DNA from: Lachnospiraceae bacterium
GTDB lineage: Bacteria; Bacillota; Clostridia; Lachnospirales; Lachnospiraceae
Assembly: GCA_024692715.1 (NCBI GenBank)
Contig: JAILMH010000052.1
Span: 1 to 40,118 of the forward strand
DNA: 40,118 nucleotides
Reading direction: 5' to 3'
Part shown: in pieces, positions 1 through 9,128 of the stretch
Position numbering within the stretch: the stretch's first letter is position 1
Layout: each line of letters opens with the position of its first letter
Notes under the pieces: model-generated
Told to the model about the DNA's origin: nothing
Databases searched by the model: none
What the model saw: only the letters and a program-made list of their open reading frames with translations
Program-made: the position numbers and the translations under genes

Positions 1-474
1 GTACTCGTAGGATTGACATTGTTTCTTACCTTTTTCATCATGCAGCCGACGATACAGCAGATAAATACAGAAGCGGTAAAGCCTTTCGAAGCAGGGGAGA
101 TAAGTCAGGAAGAATTCTTCGAAACAGCGATGGATCCGCTACGTACTTTTATGTATGGTCAGACGCAGAAAAAGGATGTTAAATTATTTATGGACATAGC
201 AAAACTCGGAACAGTAGACAGTATAGAGGATATACCGAATTACGTACTGATTCCGGCATTTGTTATATCTGAACTCAGAACAGCTTTTATAATCGGATTT
301 CTGATATATATTCCATTCATTGTCATAGACATGGTGGTGGCGTCAACGCTCATGAGTATGGGTATGATGATGCTTCCGCCAACAACAGTATCAATGCCTT
401 TCAAAATATTGCTTTTTGTACTGGCAGACGGCTGGAATCTCGTAATAGGATCCTTGGTAAAGACATTTTATTGA
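1..474 (+). CDS. fliP: Flagellar export gate protein FliP (5' truncated)
   Basis: The reading frame is open from the first base, so the N-terminus lies outside the window and 157 C-terminal residues are visible. FliP forms the core of the flagellar type III export gate with FliQ and FliR in the cytoplasmic membrane. The visible part has the family pattern: a hydrophobic stretch ending in FFIMQPTIQQIN, an extracytoplasmic acidic segment, the segment IPAFVISELRTAF, and a closing membrane hairpin with MGMMMLPPTTVSMPFK followed by a conserved tail. The stop is 17 bases before fliQ, in the usual fliP-fliQ-fliR-flhB-flhA order. Nothing abnormal is seen in the visible part. Confidence 0.97.
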   Translation, partial: VLVGLTLFLTFFIMQPTIQQINTEAVKPFEAGEISQEEFFETAMDPLRTFMYGQTQKKDVKLFMDIAKLGTVDSIEDIPNYVLIPAFVISELRTAFIIGFLIYIPFIVIDMVVASTLMSMGMMMLPPTTVSMPFKILLFVLADGWNLVIGSLVKTFY

Positions 475-491
475 TAGGGAGAGTGTAATAG

Positions 492-761
492 ATGAGTATT
501 GAAACAGTTACCGATATCACACAGGAAGCACTATACACGATCATGATAACAGCAGCACCGCTTCTGATGATAGCACTTGTAGTGGGATTGTCTGTTTCGA
601 TATTTCAGACAGTTACATCCATTCAGGAGCAGACGTTGACCTTTGTGCCAAAGGTGCTTTCCATATTTCTTGGGATAATGCTTCTTGGGCACTGGATGCT
701 TAATAATATGGTGACATATATGGTTAAGCTCTGGTCAGATTTTACAATATACATAAAGTAG
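492..761 (+). CDS. fliQ: Flagellar export gate protein FliQ
   Basis: An 89-residue protein of normal length for FliQ, a small two-helix membrane component of the flagellar export gate. Two hydrophobic segments (about residues 16-38 and 52-75) flank the conserved loop QTVTSIQEQTLTFVPK. The start ATG follows a GGGAGAG ribosome binding site at 478-484. It lies between fliP and fliR in the canonical order, and the operon appears continuous because no terminator or promoter is seen in the short gaps. Identification rests on sequence pattern and position together. Confidence 0.97.
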   Translation: MSIETVTDITQEALYTIMITAAPLLMIALVVGLSVSIFQTVTSIQEQTLTFVPKVLSIFLGIMLLGHWMLNNMVTYMVKLWSDFTIYIK

Positions 762-780
762 GTGATGGATTCTGATAGAC

Positions 781-1554
781 GTGGATTTTTCCGTTCAGGA
801 TCTTGAGTATCTGCTTTTGATCCTGACAAGGGTTTCATGTTTTATTTACACGGCTCCATTCTTCGGCGACACTAATAATCCAAAACGCGTGAAGGTGGGG
901 CTTTCTTTGCTTATAGCACTGCTGGTATACGCCTACAAAACACCCCATGAGGCGCTCGTCTATTCGACGATCCTGGGGTATGCGATATTGGTTATAAGAG
1001 AGGCCTGCTGCGGACTTATCATAGGCTTTATGGCAAATATGTGCCTTCAGATGATAACCTTTGCCGGTGCACTTATCGACATGGACATAGGACTTTCAAT
1101 GGTCAGCCTTTTTAACCCGCTGACGAAGTCTCAGGTCGGTTTTTCGGGAACGATGTATCAGTATGCATTGATGCTTGTGCTTCTTGCAACAAATATGCAC
1201 CATTATGTGCTGAAAGCATTTCTGGCATCCTATGAGCTTATTCCCATAGGACATGTGAATCTGGATTCAGAAAAGCTTTATTATGTGGCAGTGAGATATC
1301 TGTGCGACGCATTCAGGATCGGATTTCAGATATTTCTTCCGGTTTTCTGTGCAATGCTTTTCTTAAATGTTATTTTGGGAATAATGGTCAAGACCTCACC
1401 TCAGATGAATATGTTTGCGGTAGGTATTCAGCTGAAGATGATAGTGGGTTTTGGAACTATGTTCATAGCGGCAGGGCTTCTGCCGAACATAGCGGAATTT
1501 ATTTATGGGGAAATGAAGGAAATGATCACGGCGGCGGTGAACGCCCTGATGTAG
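781..1554 (+). CDS. fliR: Flagellar export gate protein FliR
   Basis: About 257 residues with several hydrophobic segments, the expected size for FliR, which closes the FliP5-FliQ4-FliR1 export channel. Recognisable family features are the N-terminal LTRVSCFIYTAPFFG, a loop with NPKRVKVGLSLLIALLV, the segment DIGLSMVSLFNP, and the C-terminal region with TSPQMNMFAVGIQLK. The start is uncertain. GTG at 781 is the first conventional codon, but its candidate ribosome binding site (AGGTGATGG, 760-768) is rather far away; CTG at 772 or ATT at 769 in the same frame would be better spaced. The stop is 12 bases before flhB. Confidence 0.95.
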   Translation: MDFSVQDLEYLLLILTRVSCFIYTAPFFGDTNNPKRVKVGLSLLIALLVYAYKTPHEALVYSTILGYAILVIREACCGLIIGFMANMCLQMITFAGALIDMDIGLSMVSLFNPLTKSQVGFSGTMYQYALMLVLLATNMHHYVLKAFLASYELIPIGHVNLDSEKLYYVAVRYLCDAFRIGFQIFLPVFCAMLFLNVILGIMVKTSPQMNMFAVGIQLKMIVGFGTMFIAAGLLPNIAEFIYGEMKEMITAAVNALM

Positions 1555-1566
1555 GGGAGATATTGA

Positions 1567-2694
1567 ATGGACACTCTTCTTGAGCTTGATTTACAGTTCT
1601 TCGCAAAGGAAGGACCGGGCGGCGAGAAAACTGAGGAGCCTACTCAAAAAAAGTTAGATGATGCAAGAAAAGAGGGTCAGGTCTCAAAGAGTAAGGAGCT
1701 CAGCAATGCTGTGGCTCTGCTTGGTGTATTTGCGATAATCAGAAGCTGGGGAGGAATGCTCGGAAACAGCTTTATGGAAATGTTTAACTGGATATACGGT
1801 AATTTCGGTAATTTTAACCTCATGAGCAATGGTGATGTTTCGATGAAGGGTTTTACGCGACTCATGAATACCGTTATCATCCAGATGATCCTGATGCTTC
1901 TTCCTGTGTTTGCAGTAGGTTTTGCTATAGCGGTCGTAGTTGATGTCGTTCAGGTCAAATGGAAGGTTACAGGTAAGCCGCTTCAGCCGAAGCTTTCAAA
2001 GCTGAGCCCGCTTAAGGGTGTAAAAAGATTATTCAGCATGGAAAAGCTTATGGAACTTGCGAAATCCATAGCCAGAATAGCATTGATAGCCTATATAGCA
2101 TGGACACAGCTTCAGGATAAGATAGGAATGCTGTATCTTCTCTATGACTATGACGTCTGGGGAGCAGTAAGTCTTGTTTCGTCTATGGTGGTTGACCTTG
2201 GTATCAGAATAAGCGGAGCCTATCTCGTTTTAGGACTCATAGACCTTCTGTATCAGAAGAGAAAGTTCCACAAGGATATGATGATGACCAAGCAGGAGAT
2301 CAAAGACGAATATAAGAATACTGAAGGAGACCCTCAGATCAAGGGTAAGATCAAGCAGAAGATGGCAGAGGCTTCGAGACGCCGAATGATGCAGGCAGTC
2401 CCGAAGGCGGATGTGGTAATCACAAACCCGACACACTTTGCGGTAGCACTGAAATACGATGCAGATGTGGCAGATGCACCGATTGTAACTGCCAAGGGCG
2501 CTGATCTTCTGGCAAAGAGGATCAAAGAGATCGCAAAGGAAAATGATATTCAGATAGTTGAAAATAAGCCGTTGGCAAGAATGCTGTACCACAATGTGGA
2601 GGTTGGAGCGATGGTGCCTCCTGAATTGTATCAGGCAGTAGCAGAAGTTCTTGCTTTCGTTTATAATATTAAGAAACAGGGGAAGGCAGGTTAA
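1567..2694 (+). CDS. flhB: Flagellar export specificity switch protein FlhB
   Basis: A 375-residue FlhB, the membrane protein whose cytoplasmic domain switches export from rod/hook to filament substrates. The N-terminus has LDLQFFA followed by the family's EKTEEPTQKKLDDARKEGQV. Four hydrophobic segments lie between about residues 47 and 230. The autocleavage motif NPTH is intact at residues 287-290 (cut expected between Asn and Pro), followed by the FAVAL strand. A ribosome binding site (GGGGAGA) lies shortly before ATG 1567. Position between fliR and flhA is canonical. Confidence 0.97.
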   Translation: MDTLLELDLQFFAKEGPGGEKTEEPTQKKLDDARKEGQVSKSKELSNAVALLGVFAIIRSWGGMLGNSFMEMFNWIYGNFGNFNLMSNGDVSMKGFTRLMNTVIIQMILMLLPVFAVGFAIAVVVDVVQVKWKVTGKPLQPKLSKLSPLKGVKRLFSMEKLMELAKSIARIALIAYIAWTQLQDKIGMLYLLYDYDVWGAVSLVSSMVVDLGIRISGAYLVLGLIDLLYQKRKFHKDMMMTKQEIKDEYKNTEGDPQIKGKIKQKMAEASRRRMMQAVPKADVVITNPTHFAVALKYDADVADAPIVTAKGADLLAKRIKEIAKENDIQIVENKPLARMLYHNVEVGAMVPPELYQAVAEVLAFVYNIKKQGKAG

Positions 2695-2700
2695 AGGGGA

Positions 2701-4761
2701 ATGCCGACAAAAAAAATTGCGGGTAAATTTAACTTAATGGACGTTGGCGTTGGATTATATCTTCTTTCGGCATTTGTGTTTTTCATAATCACATTGCCGT
2801 CTGTCTTGCTGGATATTTTTCTCTGCTTCAACATGGCAATAGCTTTTGCTATTTTATTTAATACGCTTTTCTGTAAAGAAGTGCTGGATATGTCATATTA
2901 TCCAACTATCCTTCTTTTCACAACGATCTTTAGGATTTCACTAAATGTTTCATCAACAAAGCTGATATTGACGACAGGAGAACCCGGAAACGTCGTTTCG
3001 ACCTTCGGACAGTTCGTTGGAGGAAACGATCTTATTGTTGGTTCCATTGTTTTTATAATATTGATAATCATTCAGTTTGTCGTTATCAATAAAGGTTCTG
3101 AACGAGTATCAGAAGTAACTGCAAGATTTACTCTTGACGCTATGCCAGGTAAACAGATGGCTATCGATGCCGACCTGAATACCGGAGCTATCGACGACAG
3201 AGAGGCAAAGCGCCGCCGTGATAAGATCCAGGAGGAATCTTCCTTCTTTGGTTCCATGGATGGTGCTGTTAAGTATGTTAAGGGAGATGCGACAGCCTCA
3301 CTTATAATCACAGGTGTAAATATCATAGGCGGCCTGATAATGGGTATGACACGTCAGGGAATGTCAGTGGCAGAAGCTGCCCAGAAATACACGATCCTTA
3401 CGATAGGTGACGGACTTGTCGGTGCGATCCCTTCACTTCTTATCTCTCTTGCGACAGGTATCCTTGTTACCAAGGGTGCCAAGGAAGCTGACTTTGGACC
3501 GACGATCTTTAAGCAGATCTTCAGCTCTACTAAGGTAATGGCATTTTCAGGTGCGGTCATCGCATTTCTTGGAATCGCTACACCGTTGAACCCGGTGATA
3601 TTTGTTACGATGGGTGCGCTCTTTATCGTAGGCGGAAGAGTAATGGCCGGCCAGATAGAGGAGCAGCAGATAGAAAACGAGGTTTCACAGGAAGAAGAGT
3701 CGGCAGAGGAGATCAGAAAGCCGGAAAATGTCACATCGCTTCTCAATGTGGACCCGATCGAGCTGGAATTTGGCTATGGAATCATACCGCTTGCGGATGT
3801 CAATCAGGGCGGTGATCTTCTTGACCGTGTTGTAATGATAAGACGTCAGGTGGCTCTGGAACTTGGTACAGTAGTTCCTATCATCAGACTTAGAGATAAT
3901 ATCCAGCTTAATCCTAATCAGTACATCATAAAGATAAAGGGTGTACAGGTAGCTGACGGAGAGATCCTTTTTGACCACTACATGGCTATGAATCCGGGAT
4001 ATGTAGAGGAAGAGATAACAGGTATTCCTACATTTGAGCCTTCCTTCCATCTTCCGGCCATATGGATAACAGAGGGACAGAGGGAGAGAGCAGAGGCAGT
4101 CGGATACACAGTAGTAGATCCTCCTTCAATTATAGCCACACACCTGACAGAAGTTATCAGAGGCCATATTTCAGAGCTTCTTACACGTCAGGATGTACAG
4201 AATCTCATCAACAATCTCAAGGAATCAAACCCTTCTGTTGTGGAAGAGCTTATGCCAAAGCTTCTTGGACTTGGAGAGGTTCAGAAGGTACTGCAGAATC
4301 TTCTTTCAGAAAGCGTTTCCATAAGAGATCTGCTTACAATATTTGAGACTCTGGCAGATTATGCACCAAGTACCAGAGATACAGATGTTTTAACAGAGTA
4401 TTGCCGTCAGGCTCTTAAGAGAGCGATAAGTGCCAAATTCTTTGGCGGCGCTGAGTCGACCAGTGTCATAACGCTGGATCCGAAAAATGAAAAAGAGATC
4501 ATGGATTCTGTCAAACAGACAGAACAGGGAGCATATCTTACATTGGCACCTGACAGGACAAAGGCCATCATGGAAGCCACAGGTAAGCAGATCAAAAAGC
4601 TGGAGGATATGGGAAGGAATGCGATTATCATCACATCGCCGATAGTCCGTATCTACTTTAAGAAGCTTACCAGGGATTACTACCCGGATCTTATAGTTAT
4701 TTCATACAATGAGGTGGAGAGTAATGTTGAGCTGCAGTCGATAGGAATTATCACAGCATGA
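2701..4761 (+). CDS. flhA: Flagellar export gate protein FlhA
   Basis: A 686-residue FlhA, normal length, which forms the nonameric cytoplasmic ring that docks export substrates and couples proton flow to export. The N-terminal half is a multi-helix membrane domain carrying the FHIPEP signature region (about residues 141-165, containing RFTLDAMPGKQMAIDADL). The C-terminal half (from about residue 345) is the soluble docking domain. The start ATG is preceded almost immediately by AAAGGGGA (2693-2700), a spacing too short to be ideal, but no better in-frame start with a ribosome binding site is visible. The 48-base gap before flhF holds nothing obvious. Confidence 0.97.
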   Translation: MPTKKIAGKFNLMDVGVGLYLLSAFVFFIITLPSVLLDIFLCFNMAIAFAILFNTLFCKEVLDMSYYPTILLFTTIFRISLNVSSTKLILTTGEPGNVVSTFGQFVGGNDLIVGSIVFIILIIIQFVVINKGSERVSEVTARFTLDAMPGKQMAIDADLNTGAIDDREAKRRRDKIQEESSFFGSMDGAVKYVKGDATASLIITGVNIIGGLIMGMTRQGMSVAEAAQKYTILTIGDGLVGAIPSLLISLATGILVTKGAKEADFGPTIFKQIFSSTKVMAFSGAVIAFLGIATPLNPVIFVTMGALFIVGGRVMAGQIEEQQIENEVSQEEESAEEIRKPENVTSLLNVDPIELEFGYGIIPLADVNQGGDLLDRVVMIRRQVALELGTVVPIIRLRDNIQLNPNQYIIKIKGVQVADGEILFDHYMAMNPGYVEEEITGIPTFEPSFHLPAIWITEGQRERAEAVGYTVVDPPSIIATHLTEVIRGHISELLTRQDVQNLINNLKESNPSVVEELMPKLLGLGEVQKVLQNLLSESVSIRDLLTIFETLADYAPSTRDTDVLTEYCRQALKRAISAKFFGGAESTSVITLDPKNEKEIMDSVKQTEQGAYLTLAPDRTKAIMEATGKQIKKLEDMGRNAIIITSPIVRIYFKKLTRDYYPDLIVISYNEVESNVELQSIGIITA

Positions 4762-4809
4762 TCCTCGACTTATAAGACTTACTAAAAAAATGACTGGAGT
4801 ATTGGGAAA

Positions 4810-6063
4810 ATGATTATCAAAAAGTTTGTAGGGAAAACAGAAGCAGAAGCAACGGCACAGGCAAAAAAGGTTCTGGGACAGGGCGCAGTGGTGATGAATG
4901 TGCGCGACCTTAAAAAGAAGGGTGTGATAGGACTTTTTGCCAAACCGCAGGTGGAGATAACTGCGGCGGTAGAGGAAATTGATGACTCAAAGGTTTCGAA
5001 TGAAAAGCCGGTACAGGTTCCGTTTGCGTATAGGATGGAACAGCCGAAAACGCAGCAGAAGCCTAAGGCTCATCTGGACCAGCTGATCGACGACAATTCG
5101 CAGATCATAAAGGAGGATGAGGAGTCCGCGCTTGAGAAAGATAAGGGAGAAGACAATGTTCTCGAGAAGAAGATCGAAAAAAGCATTCAGACTTTACTCG
5201 AGCAGCAGCTGAAAAACTCTGAGAAGACTGAGCAGGTAAGCGAAGAAGAGGAAAAGGAACCTGATGAGACAGAGAAATTCTTTGAACTTATCAGAGATAC
5301 ACTTGAGGAGAATGAAGTAAGCGGTAAATATACCAGAGCTTTTCTTGATGAGATGCGCAAGGTGGTTAAACCCGGGGTTACCATCGACTTTCTTCTTTCT
5401 AGCATATATCAGAAGCTCGTGCTTAAATTTGGAGAGACGAGGCTCATTCATAAGGAAGAAAGCGGTCCTGAGGTGGTATTTTTTGTGGGACCTACCGGAG
5501 TCGGTAAGACTACTACTATTGCAAAAATAGCATCAAAATTCTGTGTCAGCGATCATGCAAAGGTCGCACTGCTTACCACAGATACATACAGAGTAAAAGC
5601 TGCCGAGCAGCTTAGAACATATGCGGATATTCTGAATGCGCCGTTTAGGATCATATATGAGGATGATGATCTGAAGGCTGCGCTGGAGGAATTCAAGAAT
5701 TTTGATTACATTCTTGTGGATACGGCAGGACATTCGCCGAATAATGATGAGCAGATAAAGACTCAGAGCAATTTTATCAAACTTGCAGAGGAGGATTTTT
5801 CGGTTCAGGTATATCTCGTTCTTTCTGTAACGACTAAATACCGCGATCTCATAAATATTGTAGATAAATATTCAAGGGATCACAGCTACAGATTGATCTT
5901 TACAAAGCTTGATGAGACTACTGCCCTTGGAAATATGCTTAATTTGAAGATATATACCAATGCAGATGTGTCATATATTACTGACGGACAGGATGTGCCG
6001 GATGATATTCAGGAATTTAATGCCCAGAAGATCGTAAGGTCGCTTTTGGACAGTAATGACTGA
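4810..6063 (+). CDS. flhF: Flagellar assembly SRP-type GTPase FlhF
   Basis: A 417-residue SRP-family GTPase that controls flagellar number and position together with FlhG. The domain order is the usual one: a basic N-terminal B domain (about 1-80), a variable charged linker (about 80-150) rich in Glu and Lys, then N and G domains. The P-loop GPTGVGKTTT lies at 227-236, the Walker-B-like DTAG at 304-307 and the guanine-specificity motif TKLD at 365-368. The linker is not conserved in the family. The 3' end overlaps or abuts flhG, consistent with coupled expression. Confidence 0.96.
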   Translation: MIIKKFVGKTEAEATAQAKKVLGQGAVVMNVRDLKKKGVIGLFAKPQVEITAAVEEIDDSKVSNEKPVQVPFAYRMEQPKTQQKPKAHLDQLIDDNSQIIKEDEESALEKDKGEDNVLEKKIEKSIQTLLEQQLKNSEKTEQVSEEEEKEPDETEKFFELIRDTLEENEVSGKYTRAFLDEMRKVVKPGVTIDFLLSSIYQKLVLKFGETRLIHKEESGPEVVFFVGPTGVGKTTTIAKIASKFCVSDHAKVALLTTDTYRVKAAEQLRTYADILNAPFRIIYEDDDLKAALEEFKNFDYILVDTAGHSPNNDEQIKTQSNFIKLAEEDFSVQVYLVLSVTTKYRDLINIVDKYSRDHSYRLIFTKLDETTALGNMLNLKIYTNADVSYITDGQDVPDDIQEFNAQKIVRSLLDSND

Positions 6064-6079
6064 TGAGGGGGATACTAAT

Positions 6080-6976
6080 TTGGATCAGGCTGAGAAATTA
6101 CGGAACATAATTAAAAAATCTCAGATGACCGACAGCAGCACAGTAAGTCAGGAGAAAAAGCACGCGAGGATAATTACAGTGACTTCCGGCAAGGGTGGAG
6201 TCGGAAAGTCGAATACAGCGATTAATCTTGCAGTACAGTTCCGCAAACTCGGGAAAAGGGTGATTATCCTGGATGCGGATTTCGGACTTGCGAATATTGA
6301 GGTAATGTTCGGGTCGATACCTAAATTTTCTCTTGCAGATGTTGTCTATAAGGGGATGGACATCACTGAAGTTATCACGGAAGGACCGATGGAGATAGGA
6401 TTTATTTCCGGCGGTTCAGGTGTTGTTGGAATGTCAAATCTGAGTCAGGAAAAAATTAATTTCCTGATTGGAAATGTAGCGAAGCTGGACGATATGGCCG
6501 ATATTATATTGATAGATACCGGTGCGGGAATTTCTGACAGAGTGCTGGATTTTCTGCTGGTATCAGAAGAAATAATACTGATGACTACGCCGGAGCCGAC
6601 TTCGATCACGGATTCTTATTCGCTGCTGAAAGCGCTTAACAGAAATTCGCGCTTCAGAAGAGAAGAGACAATGCTCAGAGTTCTTGCAAATAAAGTATTG
6701 TCAACAGAGGATGGAAAACAGCTTTTTAATAAGCTCTATACAGTGGCAAGTCAGTATCTGAATATGCCTATGAGCTTCCTTGGGGTGATCCCGCAGGACC
6801 CTGCGCTGGTAAACGCAGTTATGCAGCAGAGTCCGGTTTCGATAGAATCTCCGAATGCAAGATCTGCGAGGGCATATAAGGATGTTGCCGATACACTTTT
6901 AGAAATACCGCACACGGACAGGATATATCGACGTGGTATCAGTACGCTTATTGAAAAGATAACACACTTCGCATGA
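6080..6976 (+). CDS. flhG: MinD-type ATPase FlhG (YlxH), start TTG
   Basis: A 298-residue ParA/MinD-family ATPase that acts with FlhF in flagellar placement. The deviant Walker A motif KGGVGKSNTA is at about residues 38-47 and ends with a membrane-targeting-type C-terminal segment. I chose TTG at 6080 over the longer ATG at 6056. The TTG follows a strong GAGGGGG ribosome binding site (6065-6071) with proper spacing, and the protein then begins with DQAEKLR, the family's conserved N-terminal DQAxxLR motif known to stimulate FlhF GTPase activity. The longer form would overlap flhF by 8 bases and has a weak ribosome binding site. Confidence 0.94.
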   Translation: MDQAEKLRNIIKKSQMTDSSTVSQEKKHARIITVTSGKGGVGKSNTAINLAVQFRKLGKRVIILDADFGLANIEVMFGSIPKFSLADVVYKGMDITEVITEGPMEIGFISGGSGVVGMSNLSQEKINFLIGNVAKLDDMADIILIDTGAGISDRVLDFLLVSEEIILMTTPEPTSITDSYSLLKALNRNSRFRREETMLRVLANKVLSTEDGKQLFNKLYTVASQYLNMPMSFLGVIPQDPALVNAVMQQSPVSIESPNARSARAYKDVADTLLEIPHTDRIYRRGISTLIEKITHFA

Positions 6977-7035
6977 GTGCATTTACTTGAAAATATGGTC
7001 AAGATAATACAAGACCGGAAACAAGGGGGAGTCAT

Positions 7036-7788
7036 ATGCTTTCTGATTACATTACACCTGGTGACCGCTTAGAGATAACAGCAGCGGGAGTTGAAAATGA
7101 TGCAGAACTTCACATCGATTCTGGTGATGGAGAATTTGATGTACATAAGTCGTACAGGACGCGTGTGTATGACATTATGACGGAAGATATGATTTCAATA
7201 GAAATGCCTATGGAAAAGACAAAGCTTATTCTTCTTCCGATAGGTGGAAACTTTGACCTGTGCTTTTACACGCGAAAGGGGCTCTATCAGTGCTATGCAA
7301 CAGTGCATGACAGATATAGGAGCAATAACATCTATATCCTGGAAATGGAGCTTACCACAAATCTTAGAAAATTCCAGAGAAGAGAGTATTACAGGTTTAA
7401 CTGCATCCTCGATATGCAGTGCCGTAAACTCAATCCTGATGAAGAAAAGAAACTGATCAACCATGAGGTTGAATTTATAGATACGGATATAACACTTGAG
7501 GATGGACTGATCGTTGATATCAGCGGCGGCGGAGCAAGATTTGTATCTGATCACAGCTATGAACAGGGCGAATTCATGTTGTTTAAGTTCACACTTGATG
7601 TGGACGGTAAGGATGTGGAATACAGTCTTATAGGGCAAATAGTTCTTTCTACAAAACCTGAGGGAAAAGAAAATTACGAAAACAGGATCAAATTTGTAAA
7701 TATCGATGATAAAGAACGTGAAAGCATTATTAAATATATCTTTGAAGAAGAACGAAAGATCCGGAATCGTAAAACAGAGGATTCTTAA
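7036..7788 (+). CDS. YcgR/MotI-type PilZ domain flagellar brake protein
   Basis: A 250-residue soluble protein with an N-terminal YcgR-like beta domain (about 1-108) and a C-terminal PilZ domain (about 112-240). Both c-di-GMP binding motifs are visible: RREYYR at 115-120 (RxxxR type) and DISGGG at 161-166 (DxSxxG type). Family knowledge: YcgR of enterics and DgrA/MotI of Bacillus bind c-di-GMP and slow or disengage the flagellar motor. Lying between flhG and cheB, it is likely co-transcribed with motility genes. An AAGGGGGAG ribosome binding site precedes ATG 7036. The biochemical partner in this organism is inference. Confidence 0.88.
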   Translation: MLSDYITPGDRLEITAAGVENDAELHIDSGDGEFDVHKSYRTRVYDIMTEDMISIEMPMEKTKLILLPIGGNFDLCFYTRKGLYQCYATVHDRYRSNNIYILEMELTTNLRKFQRREYYRFNCILDMQCRKLNPDEEKKLINHEVEFIDTDITLEDGLIVDISGGGARFVSDHSYEQGEFMLFKFTLDVDGKDVEYSLIGQIVLSTKPEGKENYENRIKFVNIDDKERESIIKYIFEEERKIRNRKTEDS

Positions 7789-7882
7789 AGTCAGGGATGA
7801 GTACAGAAATAAGTACAACTGTACAAATTGGCCACAATTTTGCGTAATTGTATGAGAATTGTTGTGGAAGGTGTGAAATTGT

Positions 7883-9127
7883 ATGAAAAAAAGAATCTTA
7901 GTAGTAGATGATTCTGCACTTATGAGAAGAGTATGCAGTGATATAATAAATGCAGATAGTCGATATTACGTTGAGGACACGGCCAATAATGGACTTGAGG
8001 CTCTCGACCTTATAACGAAGAAAAAATACGATGCCGTAGTTCTTGATGTGAACATGCCCAAGATGGGCGGCTTGGATCTGTTGCGAGAATTAGAAAAAAA
8101 GCATATCAGTGTCCGGGTAATGATGTTTTCATCTACCACAGCACAGGGTACAAAGGAAACTATAGAAGCCCTTGAACTTGGTGCCATTGATTTCATACGT
8201 AAGCCTGACGGGCTTGCTGAGGTCAAGAGCGGTGAGTTTAAGAAGACGTTTCTTCAGATCCTGGCAGCGGTATCAGGTGCGAGCCTTGTGGCTGAGGAGC
8301 CGCAGGAAGAGACCAGACCGCGATTTGGTTCCGCAAGACAATCAGATCCATCAACTCGTCCGGCATCCGGAATTTCTTCTCGAGATGCAGATACGTCGGC
8401 TTTAACACGTAGGCGTGAGGAGACCGCAAGAAAAGATGATGAGCATAAAGCTGAGGAGAGATCCAGAACTTTCGGAAGAGGTTCATTTACTGTGAGGGAT
8501 CCAATTAATAAAGCAATAGTTCTCAGACCGAAGCAGGCAAAAGTCAGCGGAGAAAAAATAGTTGCACTGGCCAGCTCAACCGGTGGTCCGAGAGCACTGC
8601 AACAAGTGATACCTTTACTTCCGGGAAATCTGGATGCGGCAGTACTTCTTGTCCAGCACATGCCTAAAGGATTTACAAAGTCCCTTGCCGAGAGACTCGA
8701 TTCCCTTTCAAAGATGAAAGTTGTTGAGGCAGAGGATGGAGAGAGAATTCAGAAGGGCACAGTGTATATTTCAATGGGCGGAAGACACTTGACCGTAGTC
8801 AAAGACGGAAATGGCATGAAAGTCAAATATACAGACCTTCCTATGCGGGAGGGTGTGCGTCCATCGGCCAACTATATGTATGAATCACTGATGGATTCAC
8901 CGTATGCGGAGGTCTGCTGCGTAGTACTGACTGGGATGGGGGCTGACGGAACAGCCGGCATCAGAAACCTTGAAACAAGAAAGAAAATTTATGTGATAGC
9001 TCAGGATGAGCCGACCAGTGCAGTTTATGGAATGCCGAAGGCAGTAGCACAGGCGGGGCTTGTGTCTGAAATTCTTCCCTTGGAGAAGATAGCTGACGCT
9101 GTCACAAGAGATGTGGGGGTCAGATAA
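7883..9127 (+). CDS. cheB: Chemotaxis protein-glutamate methylesterase CheB
   Basis: A 414-residue CheB, which demethylates and deamidates chemoreceptors when phosphorylated by CheA. An N-terminal receiver domain (about 1-125) has the acidic pair D9/D10, phospho-acceptor D55 in LDVNMPKMGG and K107. The C-terminal methylesterase (about 222-412) has the catalytic triad candidates S232 (ALASSTGG), H259 (VQHMPKGF) and D355 (GMGADG). The linker (about 135-210) is long, highly charged and low complexity, unlike the rest. The gene follows a 94-base gap containing an imperfect CCACAA/TTGTGG inverted repeat but no clear promoter. No cheR is in view. It ends one base before cheA. Confidence 0.96.
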   Translation: MKKRILVVDDSALMRRVCSDIINADSRYYVEDTANNGLEALDLITKKKYDAVVLDVNMPKMGGLDLLRELEKKHISVRVMMFSSTTAQGTKETIEALELGAIDFIRKPDGLAEVKSGEFKKTFLQILAAVSGASLVAEEPQEETRPRFGSARQSDPSTRPASGISSRDADTSALTRRREETARKDDEHKAEERSRTFGRGSFTVRDPINKAIVLRPKQAKVSGEKIVALASSTGGPRALQQVIPLLPGNLDAAVLLVQHMPKGFTKSLAERLDSLSKMKVVEAEDGERIQKGTVYISMGGRHLTVVKDGNGMKVKYTDLPMREGVRPSANYMYESLMDSPYAEVCCVVLTGMGADGTAGIRNLETRKKIYVIAQDEPTSAVYGMPKAVAQAGLVSEILPLEKIADAVTRDVGVR

Positions 9128-9128
9128 T

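Noticed and set aside
7195-7818. 207-codon minus-strand frame opposite the PilZ gene
   Set aside because: Composition resembles a frame-shadow with no recognisable domain, while the plus strand carries intact PilZ motifs and a good ribosome binding site.
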